Shown here in pieces: positions 1 to 6,661 of a DNA stretch of 9,885 bases. Numbering within the stretch: position 1 is the stretch's first letter; each line of letters opens with the position of its first letter. Under the pieces are notes generated by a model that worked only from the letters and a program-made list of their open reading frames with translations, searched no databases and had not been told where the DNA came from. A program made the translations under genes and the position numbers. This stretch comes from WTJY01 sp041568735 (GTDB lineage Bacteria; Chloroflexota; Anaerolineae; Promineifilales; Promineifilaceae), in assembly GCA_041568735.1 (NCBI GenBank), contig JBFFZG010000187.1, positions 1 through 9,885 on the forward strand, read 5' to 3'.

Positions 1-325
1 AGACGATCGATTTGTCGAGCTCCACGGGCCATTTGGCCACCGTCTTTTCCCAGTGCTTCTGCGCGGCCTCCAGCGGCGCTTGCGTGTAATCCGGGGCATC
101 GAAGTCGAAGCTGTGCCCCTGTCCGGCGGTTGACAGCCGGTAGATCAGCCAGTTGTCGACCCCTTTTTCCCGGCCGATTGTCTGCCCCTCGAAGCAGAGG
201 CCGGCATCGTCAGCCCCTTTCATCATGAAGGGAATGCCGTTTTCATTCAGCCGGCGCATGTAGTCGCCGATTCCCTGCTTGTCTCCTCCGGGTCCGTAGT
301 GAAACCCGATGATCGATCGCGCCAT
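1..325 (-). CDS. Unidentified protein, N-terminal part (possible TIM-barrel glycosidase-like)
   Basis: The reading frame opens at ATG 323-325 on the minus strand and stays open for 108 codons to the window edge, so only the N terminus is seen. The protein begins MARSIIGFHYGPGGDK and continues with GDYMRRLNENGIPFMMKGAD, then DKSIV near the edge. The start is supported by an AGGAGG ribosome binding site at 335-340, nine bases upstream. There is no signal peptide. It follows the C39/LysM gene after 31 bases and is probably cotranscribed with it. The early beta-strand followed by an amphipathic helix, and the late DKSIV segment, resemble the first strands of TIM-barrel glycoside-hydrolase-like proteins. 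That assignment is an impression and no catalytic residue lies within the visible part. It could equally be an uncharacterised conserved protein. Confidence 0.6.
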   Translation of the reverse strand, partial: MARSIIGFHYGPGGDKQGIGDYMRRLNENGIPFMMKGADDAGLCFEGQTIGREKGVDNWLIYRLSTAGQGHSFDFDAPDYTQAPLEAAQKHWEKTVAKWPVELDKSIV

Positions 326-356
326 GGTTCGTGACCTCCTGCTGGTTCTCTATTGT

Positions 357-1460
357 TTACGTTTCGTCGTCAAAACCCATCCCGAAGGTGGCCGCGCCCA
401 GCGCGTTGTAGTCGCGGGCCGGCTCGTCGGGGTTTTCGCCGACCGGACCGGCAGCCGATAGGGTGCCGGGGGTGGCTAAATTGTCGTGAGGCAGTTCGTC
501 GTCCAGGTGCGCGCCGGACTGCCCTCGCTGGGGAATCAGCAGCAGCTGGCCGACCCACAGCCCTTCCTGAGGCAGCTCGTTGTAGACTTTTATGGCGGGC
601 CAGCGGTGCTGCTGGCCGTAATAGCGGCTGGCCAGCCCACTGAGGGTGTCGCCGGGGGCCACCGTATGCCGCACAGTCTCGGCGGCAAAGTCCCCCAGGT
701 GATCGAGCCAGAGCCGGGTATCGGCCGGGTTGTTCCAGTCGGGCGGCCGGGCCCAGCGGTAGGCGGCCAGCGCGCGAATGCGGCGCTGCACCGCCGGCGT
801 CAGGTCGCCGCCGCCAGTGGGGGGCGCCGGCGAGGGGGCGGCCGGAGCGGGGGCGGCCGGAGCGGGGGCGGGCGCCGCGATCGTTGGCGGTGGAGGCGGG
901 GTGGGGGAAACCCCCGGCGGCGGCGCGGCGATGGCGCAGGCCCAGTTCGGGTTCTCCGTGACCGGGAAACCGCCCCACCCCGCGCAGAAGAGATCGGTGG
1001 TCATGGGAAAATGGGCTCCTTTCTGGCCGGGGCCGCTGCCGCCGGGAAAGAGCGGGTCGTGCACCGTAATTGTCTCCCCGTCGTAGCCGGTGACGACGAC
1101 AAAGTGACCAAAGTCAAATTCGTTGCCGGTGATCCGCTTCCAGGGCATGTACTTGACCAGGGCCATGACCGGCCGGCCCCTATCCAGGGTGGCCTGCAGA
1201 TTGGCCACCGCTTCCTGCCGGTGGCCGTACTGGTGGCGCGGCAGGCCGACGGAAAAAGTCCCGGCCACCCGCCGCAGCTCGGCGAAATTGGTGAAATCCT
1301 GCGGCCCCTTGCCCGGCAGGTGGGCATAGAGCTGGTTCGGTGTGGCCTCGATCCCGTAGAAATTCAAGATCATGGCCAGGCAGGTCGGGCCGCAGTCGGC
1401 AACATTCAGATTGGCGTCTTCCGCCCATTGGGAGCGGTAGGGAATGGCAAGCTGGACCAT
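357..1460 (-). CDS. C39-like papain-fold cysteine peptidase with C-terminal LysM domain
   Basis: This 367-residue protein has three parts. Residues 1-175 form a Peptidase_C39-like fold: Q11 is the likely oxyanion-hole glutamine, C23 in ADCGPTC is the likely nucleophile, H119 in FDFGHFVVVTGYDG is the likely general base and D135 in VHDP orients it. Residues 180-216 are a Pro/Ala-rich linker. Residues 264-312 are a LysM domain (HTVAPGDTLSGLASRYYG, ending LWVGQLLLIPQ), which in known proteins binds peptidoglycan or chitin. The acidic tail after 313 has no recognised domain. No signal peptide or membrane segment is seen, so how it would reach a cell wall is unclear. ATG 1458-1460 is preceded by AGGAG at 1470-1474. 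The gene starts 45 bases after the adaptor gene in the same direction. It could process peptides or act on cell wall. Fold assignment is confident and substrate is unknown. Confidence 0.85.
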   Translation of the reverse strand: MVQLAIPYRSQWAEDANLNVADCGPTCLAMILNFYGIEATPNQLYAHLPGKGPQDFTNFAELRRVAGTFSVGLPRHQYGHRQEAVANLQATLDRGRPVMALVKYMPWKRITGNEFDFGHFVVVTGYDGETITVHDPLFPGGSGPGQKGAHFPMTTDLFCAGWGGFPVTENPNWACAIAAPPPGVSPTPPPPPTIAAPAPAPAAPAPAAPSPAPPTGGGDLTPAVQRRIRALAAYRWARPPDWNNPADTRLWLDHLGDFAAETVRHTVAPGDTLSGLASRYYGQQHRWPAIKVYNELPQEGLWVGQLLLIPQRGQSGAHLDDELPHDNLATPGTLSAAGPVGENPDEPARDYNALGAATFGMGFDDET

Positions 1461-1505
1461 GGTCGTCGTCTCCTGAGTGATTGATTGGTCGATCTGAACT
1501 ATATG

Positions 1506-2225
1506 CTAACGGCCAAGCCGGCCGATGACAAAGCGGGTGGCGCCGCCGGCCAGCTGGGCCAGAGGACCGCCGGCAAACAGCCCGACGAGGGTCTGGACCG
1601 CGCCCGGGGCCAGATCGGCCAGGTCGGTGACCAGGCCGGCCATCCGCTGGTCGTCCGCCGCCTCTCCTTTCCGGACCTCGGCTTCCAGGGCGTCGATCTT
1701 CTGCCCGGCGGCCGGGGCGGCGCCAGAAGCGGCAGCGGCCGCGACCTGCCGGCGGAGATCATCAAACAGGCGCGTGATCGCCGCCTCGTCCGAAAGGGAT
1801 TCGACGCGGACATCCGCCCGCGCTTCGCGGCCGATGGCGACCCCCTGGGCGTTGGTGATATTTCCGATTTCGATGTGGTCCCCGGTGGTTTTATCACCGT
1901 GGACGACATCTCCCTGGACGATATGTGTGATCGAACCGCCGGCGGGGGATCCGGCCGGCCCCTCCGGCAGCTCCAAATCGGCCGGAATCGGGGGCCAGCT
2001 CACCTTCGGCCGCTCGCGGGCCGCATAGGCGATCAATTCCGGCAGTCGCTCATTCCGGGCCAGATGAAGGATCAGCTCCCGTATCCGGGCCGATTTTCCC
2101 TCACCCCCCAGGCTGTCATATTCCACCCGCAGATCGAAACAGATCGTGCGGATCTCTTCCAGGCTGAAATAGCGGTCCAGCACCTGGTGCAGGGTGCTCA
2201 GAAAATTGGTCGTGCTTCCGCTCAT
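1506..2225 (-). CDS. Effector-associated (Death-like) domain adaptor with Gly/Asp repeat and helical C-terminal module
   Basis: The protein has 239 residues. Residues 7-75 form a helical domain (FLSTLHQVLDRYFSLEEIR, then ICFDLRVEYDSLGGEGKSAR and LPELI) of the effector-associated domain class, best resembling EAD7-like adaptors. That family number is from memory. Known EADs are small homotypic domains that link STAND ATPases to caspases and other effectors. Residues 80-98 are a linker. Residues 100-140 are a Gly/Asp-rich repeat (GDVVHGDKTTGDHIEIGNI, then NAQGVAIGREA). Residues 146-239 are helical and end LAGGATRFVIGRLGR. Residues 105-239 match the tail of the caspase-like protein almost throughout. 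ATG 2223-2225 is chosen over an in-frame GTG at 2297 because GAGG lies eight bases upstream of it and the EAD begins directly after. It sits 93 bases downstream of the NB-ARC-like gene. No catalytic residues are seen, so an adaptor role is inferred. Confidence 0.82.
   Translation of the reverse strand: MSGSTTNFLSTLHQVLDRYFSLEEIRTICFDLRVEYDSLGGEGKSARIRELILHLARNERLPELIAYAARERPKVSWPPIPADLELPEGPAGSPAGGSITHIVQGDVVHGDKTTGDHIEIGNITNAQGVAIGREARADVRVESLSDEAAITRLFDDLRRQVAAAAASGAAPAAGQKIDALEAEVRKGEAADDQRMAGLVTDLADLAPGAVQTLVGLFAGGPLAQLAGGATRFVIGRLGR
1509..1913 (-). repeat. Paralogous protein module, copy in the adaptor gene
   Basis: This stretch encodes adaptor residues 105-239 and is homologous to 4352-4765, the end of the caspase-like gene. 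Identical blocks include NAQGVAIG, DLADLAP, LVGLF and LAGGATRFV. The order of blocks is the same in both copies. An intragenic duplication or shared domain ancestry within the operon explains it best. Confidence 0.85.
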
Positions 2226-2233
2226 ATCCAAAA

Positions 2234-2237
2234 CCTC
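2234..2237 (-). promoter_or_regulatory. Ribosome binding site that decides the adaptor start
   Basis: GAGG on the minus strand lies eight bases before ATG 2223-2225. The upstream GTG at 2295-2297 would add 24 residues with no domain content. Confidence 0.55.
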
Positions 2238-2318
2238 ACGTCTCCAGGTTGTGCGACAATCGCCGGCAACGAGCCGCTTCGGCCCAACGGCCACCACCCG
2301 GTCCAGCGGCCGGCCAGA

Positions 2319-4352
2319 TCAAATACCGCGGACGTCTATCAATTGAGTGTCGTCCGAAATATAGATCGGCTTTTCCTCCCGTCGACGAAAATCGCAGTTG
2401 ACGAGGATGCAGTGGTGAAAAACCGCCCCACCCAGCCGCGAGCCGCGGAAGTCGACATTTTCGAAATGGCAGTTTTCAAACAGGGCGCCCCGCAGATCGG
2501 CCATGCGGGCGTCGACGTCGACGAGCTGGCAGCTGGCAAAATGGATGGCCGGCGCCTCAAGGCCGATCAAATCGACATCCTCCCAGTTCCCCTGCCGCAC
2601 CTGGGCCCCGAGAAAGCGGCTGGAGGCGATCGTGCTGTTTTGAATTTCACTGCGGCAGAGGCAGATCGCTTTCATCTCGAAATTGAAATATTCCCGGCCG
2701 GAGAAATTAAAATCGTGGATATGCACAAAGCGCCGGTTGGGCATTTCCCCCTCGACCTGCGCCCGCCCTTCCCCCGGCTCTACCGGCTGAAAGGTAAACG
2801 CACCCCGAATATTGGCGCCGACAAAGCGGCGGACGAGCTCCCAGTCTTCCTGAGCGATCGCCCAGTCGAGCGCCTCCTCCAGATGGATGCGCAGCTGCTT
2901 GATCTCTTCCCGCATGAGAAATTTCGACCACTGCCGCCACAGCCGCTCGTCCCGGCTCAAGATTTCGTCGAATATCTGGTCGGCCAGCGGCAGGGCGAAC
3001 AGCTCCTGGTTGTTGCGGAGGGTATCGAGAAAATCGACCGTCTCATCCTCCTCGGACAGCTGGATCAACAGATTTTTTTTGCCGCGCAGCAGGCGATCGG
3101 CCGCCTGTTCGAGGTAGTAGTTGGCCATGAGCGCCCGCAGCACTTTAATCGAGATCTCCGCGTTATCCCCGACCCGCTCCCTTAATTTATGGAGGGCAAA
3201 ATCGCGCACCCGCTCCCGCATATCGTACGGCCTCTTCATGTCGATGACCGCTTCTTCGGATTCGATCGTCTCCACCAGGCCAAAGCGCCGAAGCTGATTG
3301 AGACATTGGATGACCTCGTGGCGGGAGCGGCGGGAAATGGTGGCCAGGGCGGAGGCGGTGATATGACCGGCCCCAAAGACCCCGAGATAGGGGAAAATCT
3401 GCTGGCTGAGGGCCGGGAGCGACTGGTAAACCTTTTCCAGGTACGATTGGGCCCGCGCCCATTCAAATTCACCGGTCTTATTCTCCCGCACCTGCGTTTT
3501 GAGCTCCTCGAGATATTCGGCCGGGCTGACGTTCATCTGGCGGATATTGCGGATGGCGATGGCGATCTTGGCCGGGGTGTAGTGGAGCTCCCGGGCCAGC
3601 TCCTCAAGGATCGATTCTTCGTACTGTTCAGAGCGGACAAAATCGGCCAGGCAGCTCTTGACCAGGGAGACGGCCTCGGCCTTCGACATGTCCGATACTT
3701 CGACAAACCGGCTGCCCTGATCGTAATCGGGAAAGCGCTGGTTTGAAAGGGCCAGAACGGTGACCCCCGGAAGATTAAATTCCAGGCTCTGGAGCTGACG
3801 CTCATCGCGCGCCCGGCGGGCGACAATCAGGATCTGTTTTTCCGCAAAAATTCCCCGCAGCTTTTGAATATAATCCTCTTTACTGAGCCGCGGATCGAAC
3901 TTCATGTCGGGTTCGAAGGGCTGGATCAGGCGGAAGAGGACATCGGTCAGGCTGACCCCGCTCAGGTCGCAGTAGAGCGTGCCGTCCTTGAAGCGCTCAA
4001 GGACGGCCGGCTCATTGACCACCTGCCTCGCCAGGAAAAACAGGCCGGTGCCGGGAAGCCCGTAGACAAAGACAAAGGGAGATCCGGGTTCGGCCAGGAG
4101 CAGCTCCTGCAGCGGAGTTTCAAGCGCCGGCCGGCTGACATAAGTCCGGCCGGGCGCCACGACCTGCCGCGGGATTTCCCCCTTTTCGTAGAAGCTGGTT
4201 TTGGGAAGCGAGTAATAGACCGTATAGCTGTCCCGGCCGACGAGGGTGCCGCCGGTCATGTTCACGCTGCCGGTCAGGGTGGCTCCGCCGCCTGTCTTCA
4301 TACCATCCTGACGGCTTTTTGATTGCGTTCCTGGCGATCCCCGTTTGCTCAT
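2319..4352 (-). CDS. NB-ARC-like pseudo-STAND protein with winged helix and pentapeptide-like repeats
   Basis: The protein has 677 residues. Residues 20-48 are a Gly-rich segment (GGGATLTG, then NMTGGTLVGRDSYTVYY) like the repeats in the caspase-like and adaptor proteins. Residues 70-300 follow the NB-ARC order: a P-loop position VYGLPGTGLFFLA (98-107), a Walker B position KQILIVARRA (172-181), a strand VTVLALSNQ (197-205) at the usual TSR position and YTPAKIAIAI (258-267) at the usual GxPLAL position. Residues 310-365 look like a winged helix ending LRRFGLVE. Residues 375-515 are helical. Residues 540-656 are pentapeptide-like repeats (FENCHFENVDFRGSRLGG, FHHCILVNCDF). The Walker A lysine and serine/threonine are replaced (GTGLF) and Walker B has no acidic residue, so ATP hydrolysis looks unlikely. 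Its ATG overlaps the caspase-like stop as ATGA. M18 is a weaker alternative start. A sensor or scaffold role is inferred. Confidence 0.82.
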   Translation of the reverse strand: MSKRGSPGTQSKSRQDGMKTGGGATLTGSVNMTGGTLVGRDSYTVYYSLPKTSFYEKGEIPRQVVAPGRTYVSRPALETPLQELLLAEPGSPFVFVYGLPGTGLFFLARQVVNEPAVLERFKDGTLYCDLSGVSLTDVLFRLIQPFEPDMKFDPRLSKEDYIQKLRGIFAEKQILIVARRARDERQLQSLEFNLPGVTVLALSNQRFPDYDQGSRFVEVSDMSKAEAVSLVKSCLADFVRSEQYEESILEELARELHYTPAKIAIAIRNIRQMNVSPAEYLEELKTQVRENKTGEFEWARAQSYLEKVYQSLPALSQQIFPYLGVFGAGHITASALATISRRSRHEVIQCLNQLRRFGLVETIESEEAVIDMKRPYDMRERVRDFALHKLRERVGDNAEISIKVLRALMANYYLEQAADRLLRGKKNLLIQLSEEDETVDFLDTLRNNQELFALPLADQIFDEILSRDERLWRQWSKFLMREEIKQLRIHLEEALDWAIAQEDWELVRRFVGANIRGAFTFQPVEPGEGRAQVEGEMPNRRFVHIHDFNFSGREYFNFEMKAICLCRSEIQNSTIASSRFLGAQVRQGNWEDVDLIGLEAPAIHFASCQLVDVDARMADLRGALFENCHFENVDFRGSRLGGAVFHHCILVNCDFRRREEKPIYISDDTQLIDVRGI

Positions 4353-5872
4353 TCTCCCCTCCGCTGCAGCCGGCCGACCACGAAGCGGGTCGCCCCTCCG
4401 GCCAGTTTCGCCATCACGGAGCTGGTAAACAGCCCGACCAGCGATTCCACGGCCGCCGGCGCCAGGTCGGCCAGGTCCTGCAGCAGGCCGGCCACCTGCT
4501 CGTCGTCGGCCCGTTCCCCCTTTTTCACCTCGGATTCGAGAGCGGCGATCTTCTGTTCGACGGCGGCCGGATCGGCCACTTCCGGCCCATCCGCCACCTC
4601 TTCGCGCAGCGTCTCGAAAAGCCGGGCGATCTCGGCGCTGCCGGCTCCCTGGCGGATGTCGGCCCGGGCCTGCGCCCCCCGGCCGATCGCCACACCCTGC
4701 GCATTTTCAATATTTCCCACGGAAATTTTATCGCCGCCGACCTTGTCCCCGTGCACGTCATCGCCGTGGACTATTTTGTCCCGGCCGATGATTTCGCCGC
4801 CGTTCATCTGGATGTTTCCCGCGAAATAGGCCCCACCGCTGGTATCGACGTTGATATCCCCCTCGGCTTTCATTTGATTGCCTTCCACTTTATCTTTATC
4901 GCCCATGACGAAATCCCCTTCGATCTGCAGCTCCCCATCGACAAATAACTGCCGGGCGTTTTCGCCCAGGATGTTGGTGATGGCCCGGCCGATCTGCGCC
5001 TCGTCCACCGGCCGCACCCGCCGGCGCTCCGGCATTTCGCCCCCGGGGGCAAAGTCACCCAGGGCGGCGGCCGCCCCGCGGAAGAGAGAGACGGCGAACG
5101 GCCCTTTCCCCTTCAGCACCGTTAATTCCGGCTCCTGCGTCTCGTTGTAGCGGCGGCGCACTTCGCCGGTGACGGCGTCGAAGACATGGGTGTAGAGGTC
5201 GAAGGCGCTGACAAAGCCATTCCGGTCCGGCACTCCCTCGCCCCTGAGCCCATCGACCAGGGCGTCCGTAAAAATCGTCAGCGGGGCCCCGTGGGTGAAA
5301 TAGGAATACTGCTCCTCCCCGGCCGCCGTCAGGATGATCCGTCCCCGGCCGGTCGCCAGCAGGGCCTCGACCCCCTCCGGCGTGGGGCTGCTCGCCGGCA
5401 GCGGCTGCCCGCTGCCGCCGGCCAGGGTCGGGGAGACACTGCCGGAAAAGCAGGTGTTGAAGATGACAAAGAGCCGCTCGGCCGGAATCGCCCGCAGCAG
5501 TTCGATCAGCCGCGCCTCGCCGATGCCGCTTTCCGGGACGACCTGGTCGTTTTCGTAGCGCACATCGTGCGGGTTGTAATACCAGCGGCCGTCGCTGCCG
5601 AAAGCGCCGTGGCTGCAGAGGAAGAGAAAGACCGTGCTCCCCGCGTCGACCCGGCCGGCCAGATCGGCCAGCGCCCGTTCGATGCCTTCGCGGCCGGCTG
5701 CACCGTGGCTGAGCCGGGCAACCTGCCCTTCCGGATAGCCGCAGAAAGCGGAATCCCGCAGGACCCGTTCGACCGCCTCCGCGTCGGCGACCGTCACGTC
5801 GACGTTGAGCTCCGGATGGTGGCGGTAGGAACCCACGCCGATCAGGAGAGCATGGCCCGCTTGAAATGTCAT
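4349..5872 (-). CDS. Caspase-like (peptidase C14 family) protease with Gly/Asp repeat and helical C-terminal module
   Basis: The protein has 507 residues. Residues 5-265 form a caspase-like fold: the first strand is HALLIGVGSY, the catalytic His is H88 in FLFLCSHGAFG and the catalytic Cys is C141 in VIFNTCFSGS. Known members cut peptide bonds in programmed death or defence. Residues 285-310 form a short helix-rich linker. Residues 310-405 are Gly/Asp-rich repeats (GDFVMGDKDKVEGNQ, GGEIIGRDKIVHGDD, GDKVGGDKISVGNI, NAQGVAIGRGA). Residues 413-507 are helical and end LAGGATRFVVGRLQRRGE, matching the adaptor's tail. No signal peptide or membrane segment is present, so it is cytoplasmic. ATG 5870-5872 is chosen because AAGGAGA lies six bases upstream. 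The open frame continues to 6085, but that extension is Arg/Ser-rich, has no domain and overlaps the transposase remnant. It is the first gene of the putative operon. Its substrate is unknown. Confidence 0.88.
   Translation of the reverse strand: MTFQAGHALLIGVGSYRHHPELNVDVTVADAEAVERVLRDSAFCGYPEGQVARLSHGAAGREGIERALADLAGRVDAGSTVFLFLCSHGAFGSDGRWYYNPHDVRYENDQVVPESGIGEARLIELLRAIPAERLFVIFNTCFSGSVSPTLAGGSGQPLPASSPTPEGVEALLATGRGRIILTAAGEEQYSYFTHGAPLTIFTDALVDGLRGEGVPDRNGFVSAFDLYTHVFDAVTGEVRRRYNETQEPELTVLKGKGPFAVSLFRGAAAALGDFAPGGEMPERRRVRPVDEAQIGRAITNILGENARQLFVDGELQIEGDFVMGDKDKVEGNQMKAEGDINVDTSGGAYFAGNIQMNGGEIIGRDKIVHGDDVHGDKVGGDKISVGNIENAQGVAIGRGAQARADIRQGAGSAEIARLFETLREEVADGPEVADPAAVEQKIAALESEVKKGERADDEQVAGLLQDLADLAPAAVESLVGLFTSSVMAKLAGGATRFVVGRLQRRGE
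4352..4765 (-). repeat. Paralogous protein module, copy in the caspase-like gene
   Basis: This stretch encodes residues 370-507 of the caspase-like protein and pairs with 1509-1913 in the adaptor gene. Both begin with GD-x-VHGDK, continue to a helical domain with EQKIAALESEV or GQKIDALEAEV, and end with the same C-terminal block. Confidence 0.85.
4353..4362 (-). promoter_or_regulatory. Strong ribosome binding site inside the end of the caspase-like gene
   Basis: The minus strand reads GGAGGGGAGA directly before ATG 4350-4352, within the last codons of the upstream gene. With the ATGA overlap it indicates translational coupling and a fixed ratio of the two proteins. Confidence 0.75.
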
Positions 5873-5878
5873 GGTCGA

Positions 5879-5885
5879 TCTCCTT
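5879..5885 (-). promoter_or_regulatory. Ribosome binding site of the caspase-like gene
   Basis: AAGGAGA on the minus strand lies six bases before ATG 5870-5872. It is the strongest reason to reject the longer open frame that reaches 6085. Confidence 0.75.
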
Positions 5886-5926
5886 GTCCTGGCGCTCTCC
5901 GGACCCGTGCGCCTCATTTGCGGACC

Positions 5927-5957
5927 GTTTCCAGGCAGCTTCATGGCTGACGGAAAC
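5927..5957. repeat. Interrupted inverted repeat (hairpin) upstream of the caspase-like gene
   Basis: GTTTCC at 5927-5932 pairs with GGAAAC at 5952-5957. Inside it, CAGC at 5936-5939 pairs with GCTG at 5946-5949 around a six-base loop, with a small internal loop between the two stems. No T-run follows on either strand, so it is not a clear intrinsic terminator. It lies between the transposase remnant's stop codon and the caspase-like ribosome binding site. It may be a leader hairpin, an operator or a relic of a transposon end. Confidence 0.5.
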
Positions 5958-6317
5958 CTACATCTGCTCGCGCAGGCGGCGGCTGAGCGACTGGAGTAGT
6001 TTGCGGTTAACCTTCTGTTTTGTGCGGGAGAGTGTGCTGTGATCTGGCACGCGCGGCAGTTCAAGAATTTCACAGACCTGTTCACTGGCCTGGAGCCATT
6101 CGGTCATCGCCCGGTGGCTCATCCCAAAGTGGCCTGCCAGCAGCACGCAGGCGGCGAGCTGAGGCAGCGTGAAATAGTGCGGGCTTTTGGGGTGGGCATA
6201 GGCCGGCAGGACAGCTCGGGTCAGCCCGTAGGCGAGGCGGGCGCCCTTCAAAAAGCGGCTTTCCCGGGTCTGATTCTCCAGTTCATCGGCCTTTTTTTGG
6301 AATCGGAGGTCGTCCAT
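5958..6317 (-). pseudogene. DDE transposase remnant, N-terminal domain only
   Basis: The 119-residue frame matches the N-terminal part of DDE-type transposases of the IS5/DDE_Tnp_1 kind. Visible segments are GARLAYGLTRAVLPAYAHP, FTLPQLAACVLLAGHFGMS and LELPRVPDHSTLSRTKQK. Full-length relatives continue into the RNase-H-like catalytic domain, which supplies the DDE acidic residues. Here the frame ends at TAG directly after LREQM and no catalytic domain follows in any frame before the caspase-like gene, so the element was truncated. The start ATG 6315-6317 has no clear ribosome binding site. The family assignment comes from memory of similar sequences. A retained DNA-binding domain in its own right is possible but less likely. 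It lies between the divergent LuxR-type gene and the caspase-like operon. Confidence 0.7.
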
Positions 6318-6387
6318 AATTTTTGGAGAGAAAACAGGTAAGGAGGGTCCGGTCGCCCAGGAAATTGCTTTTTTCCGCTCTGAGGTG

Positions 6388-6406
6388 GTTTTCCAGGATG
6401 GAAAAC
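6388..6406. repeat. Perfect 7-bp inverted repeat with 5-base loop
   Basis: GTTTTCC, loop AGGAT, GGAAAAC. It flanks the transposase remnant on the side opposite the 5927-5957 hairpin and shares the GTTT(T)CCAGG string with it. It could be an operator or an element-end relic, and chance cannot be excluded. Confidence 0.4.
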
Positions 6407-6649
6407 AGCATGTATGCAGGTTTTGGGGAGGAAAAGCAGTTCAGAACGGCCGGATCCAGGGTCAGAATCAATTCGACGGTCGCGGGCCGGGCCCGACAGT
6501 GCCGGAGAAGGTGCAGGTTGCTGAGGTGTTCCGGGGGGGATCGCCCTTGTTTGCGACAAATTAATCGTAAATTAAACGTGAACCCCTGTCAACACCCAAA
6601 AGTATGGTAAACTTCTTTTTATTTGTAATTTGGGCCTTTTTTGAATGTT

Positions 6650-6655
6650 AAGGAG
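6650..6655 (+). promoter_or_regulatory. Ribosome binding site of the LuxR/NB-ARC gene
   Basis: AAGGAG lies six bases before ATG 6662-6664. It shows that the original start is upstream of the in-frame TAA at 6749 and not at the later TTG 6785. Confidence 0.75.
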
Positions 6656-6661
6656 ACTGCC

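Larger units (their letters stand above)
6318..6661. other. Intergenic region between transposase remnant and LuxR/NB-ARC gene
   Basis: No convincing gene is present in these 344 bases. Frames open on both strands lack ribosome binding sites and recognisable protein features. The left half holds a short hairpin (6388-6406). The right end (about 6545-6645) is much richer in A and T than the rest of the window and probably contains the promoter of the plus-strand gene, although no clear -35/-10 pair can be assigned. No transposon inverted repeats could be recognised with confidence. Confidence 0.5.

Noticed and set aside
840..900. GC-rich tandem-like repeats in DNA
   Set aside because: They encode the Pro/Ala-rich linker of the C39/LysM protein and need no separate explanation.
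486..1484. 332-residue open frame on the plus strand
   Set aside because: It is antisense to the C39/LysM gene and is Gly/Arg-rich where the real protein has its Pro/Ala linker.
1485..3185. 566-residue open frame on the plus strand
   Set aside because: It lies antisense to the adaptor and NB-ARC-like genes, has no recognisable domain or ribosome binding site, and is explained by high GC content and codon bias of the real genes.
5873..6085. N-terminal extension of the caspase-like protein by 71 residues
   Set aside because: The extension is low-complexity Arg/Ser-rich, overlaps the transposase remnant in another frame, and the ATG at 5872 has a strong ribosome binding site at the start of the fold.
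6248..6610. Small open frames on both strands of the intergenic region
   Set aside because: They lack ribosome binding sites and any protein-like composition, and they partly overlap the transposase remnant.
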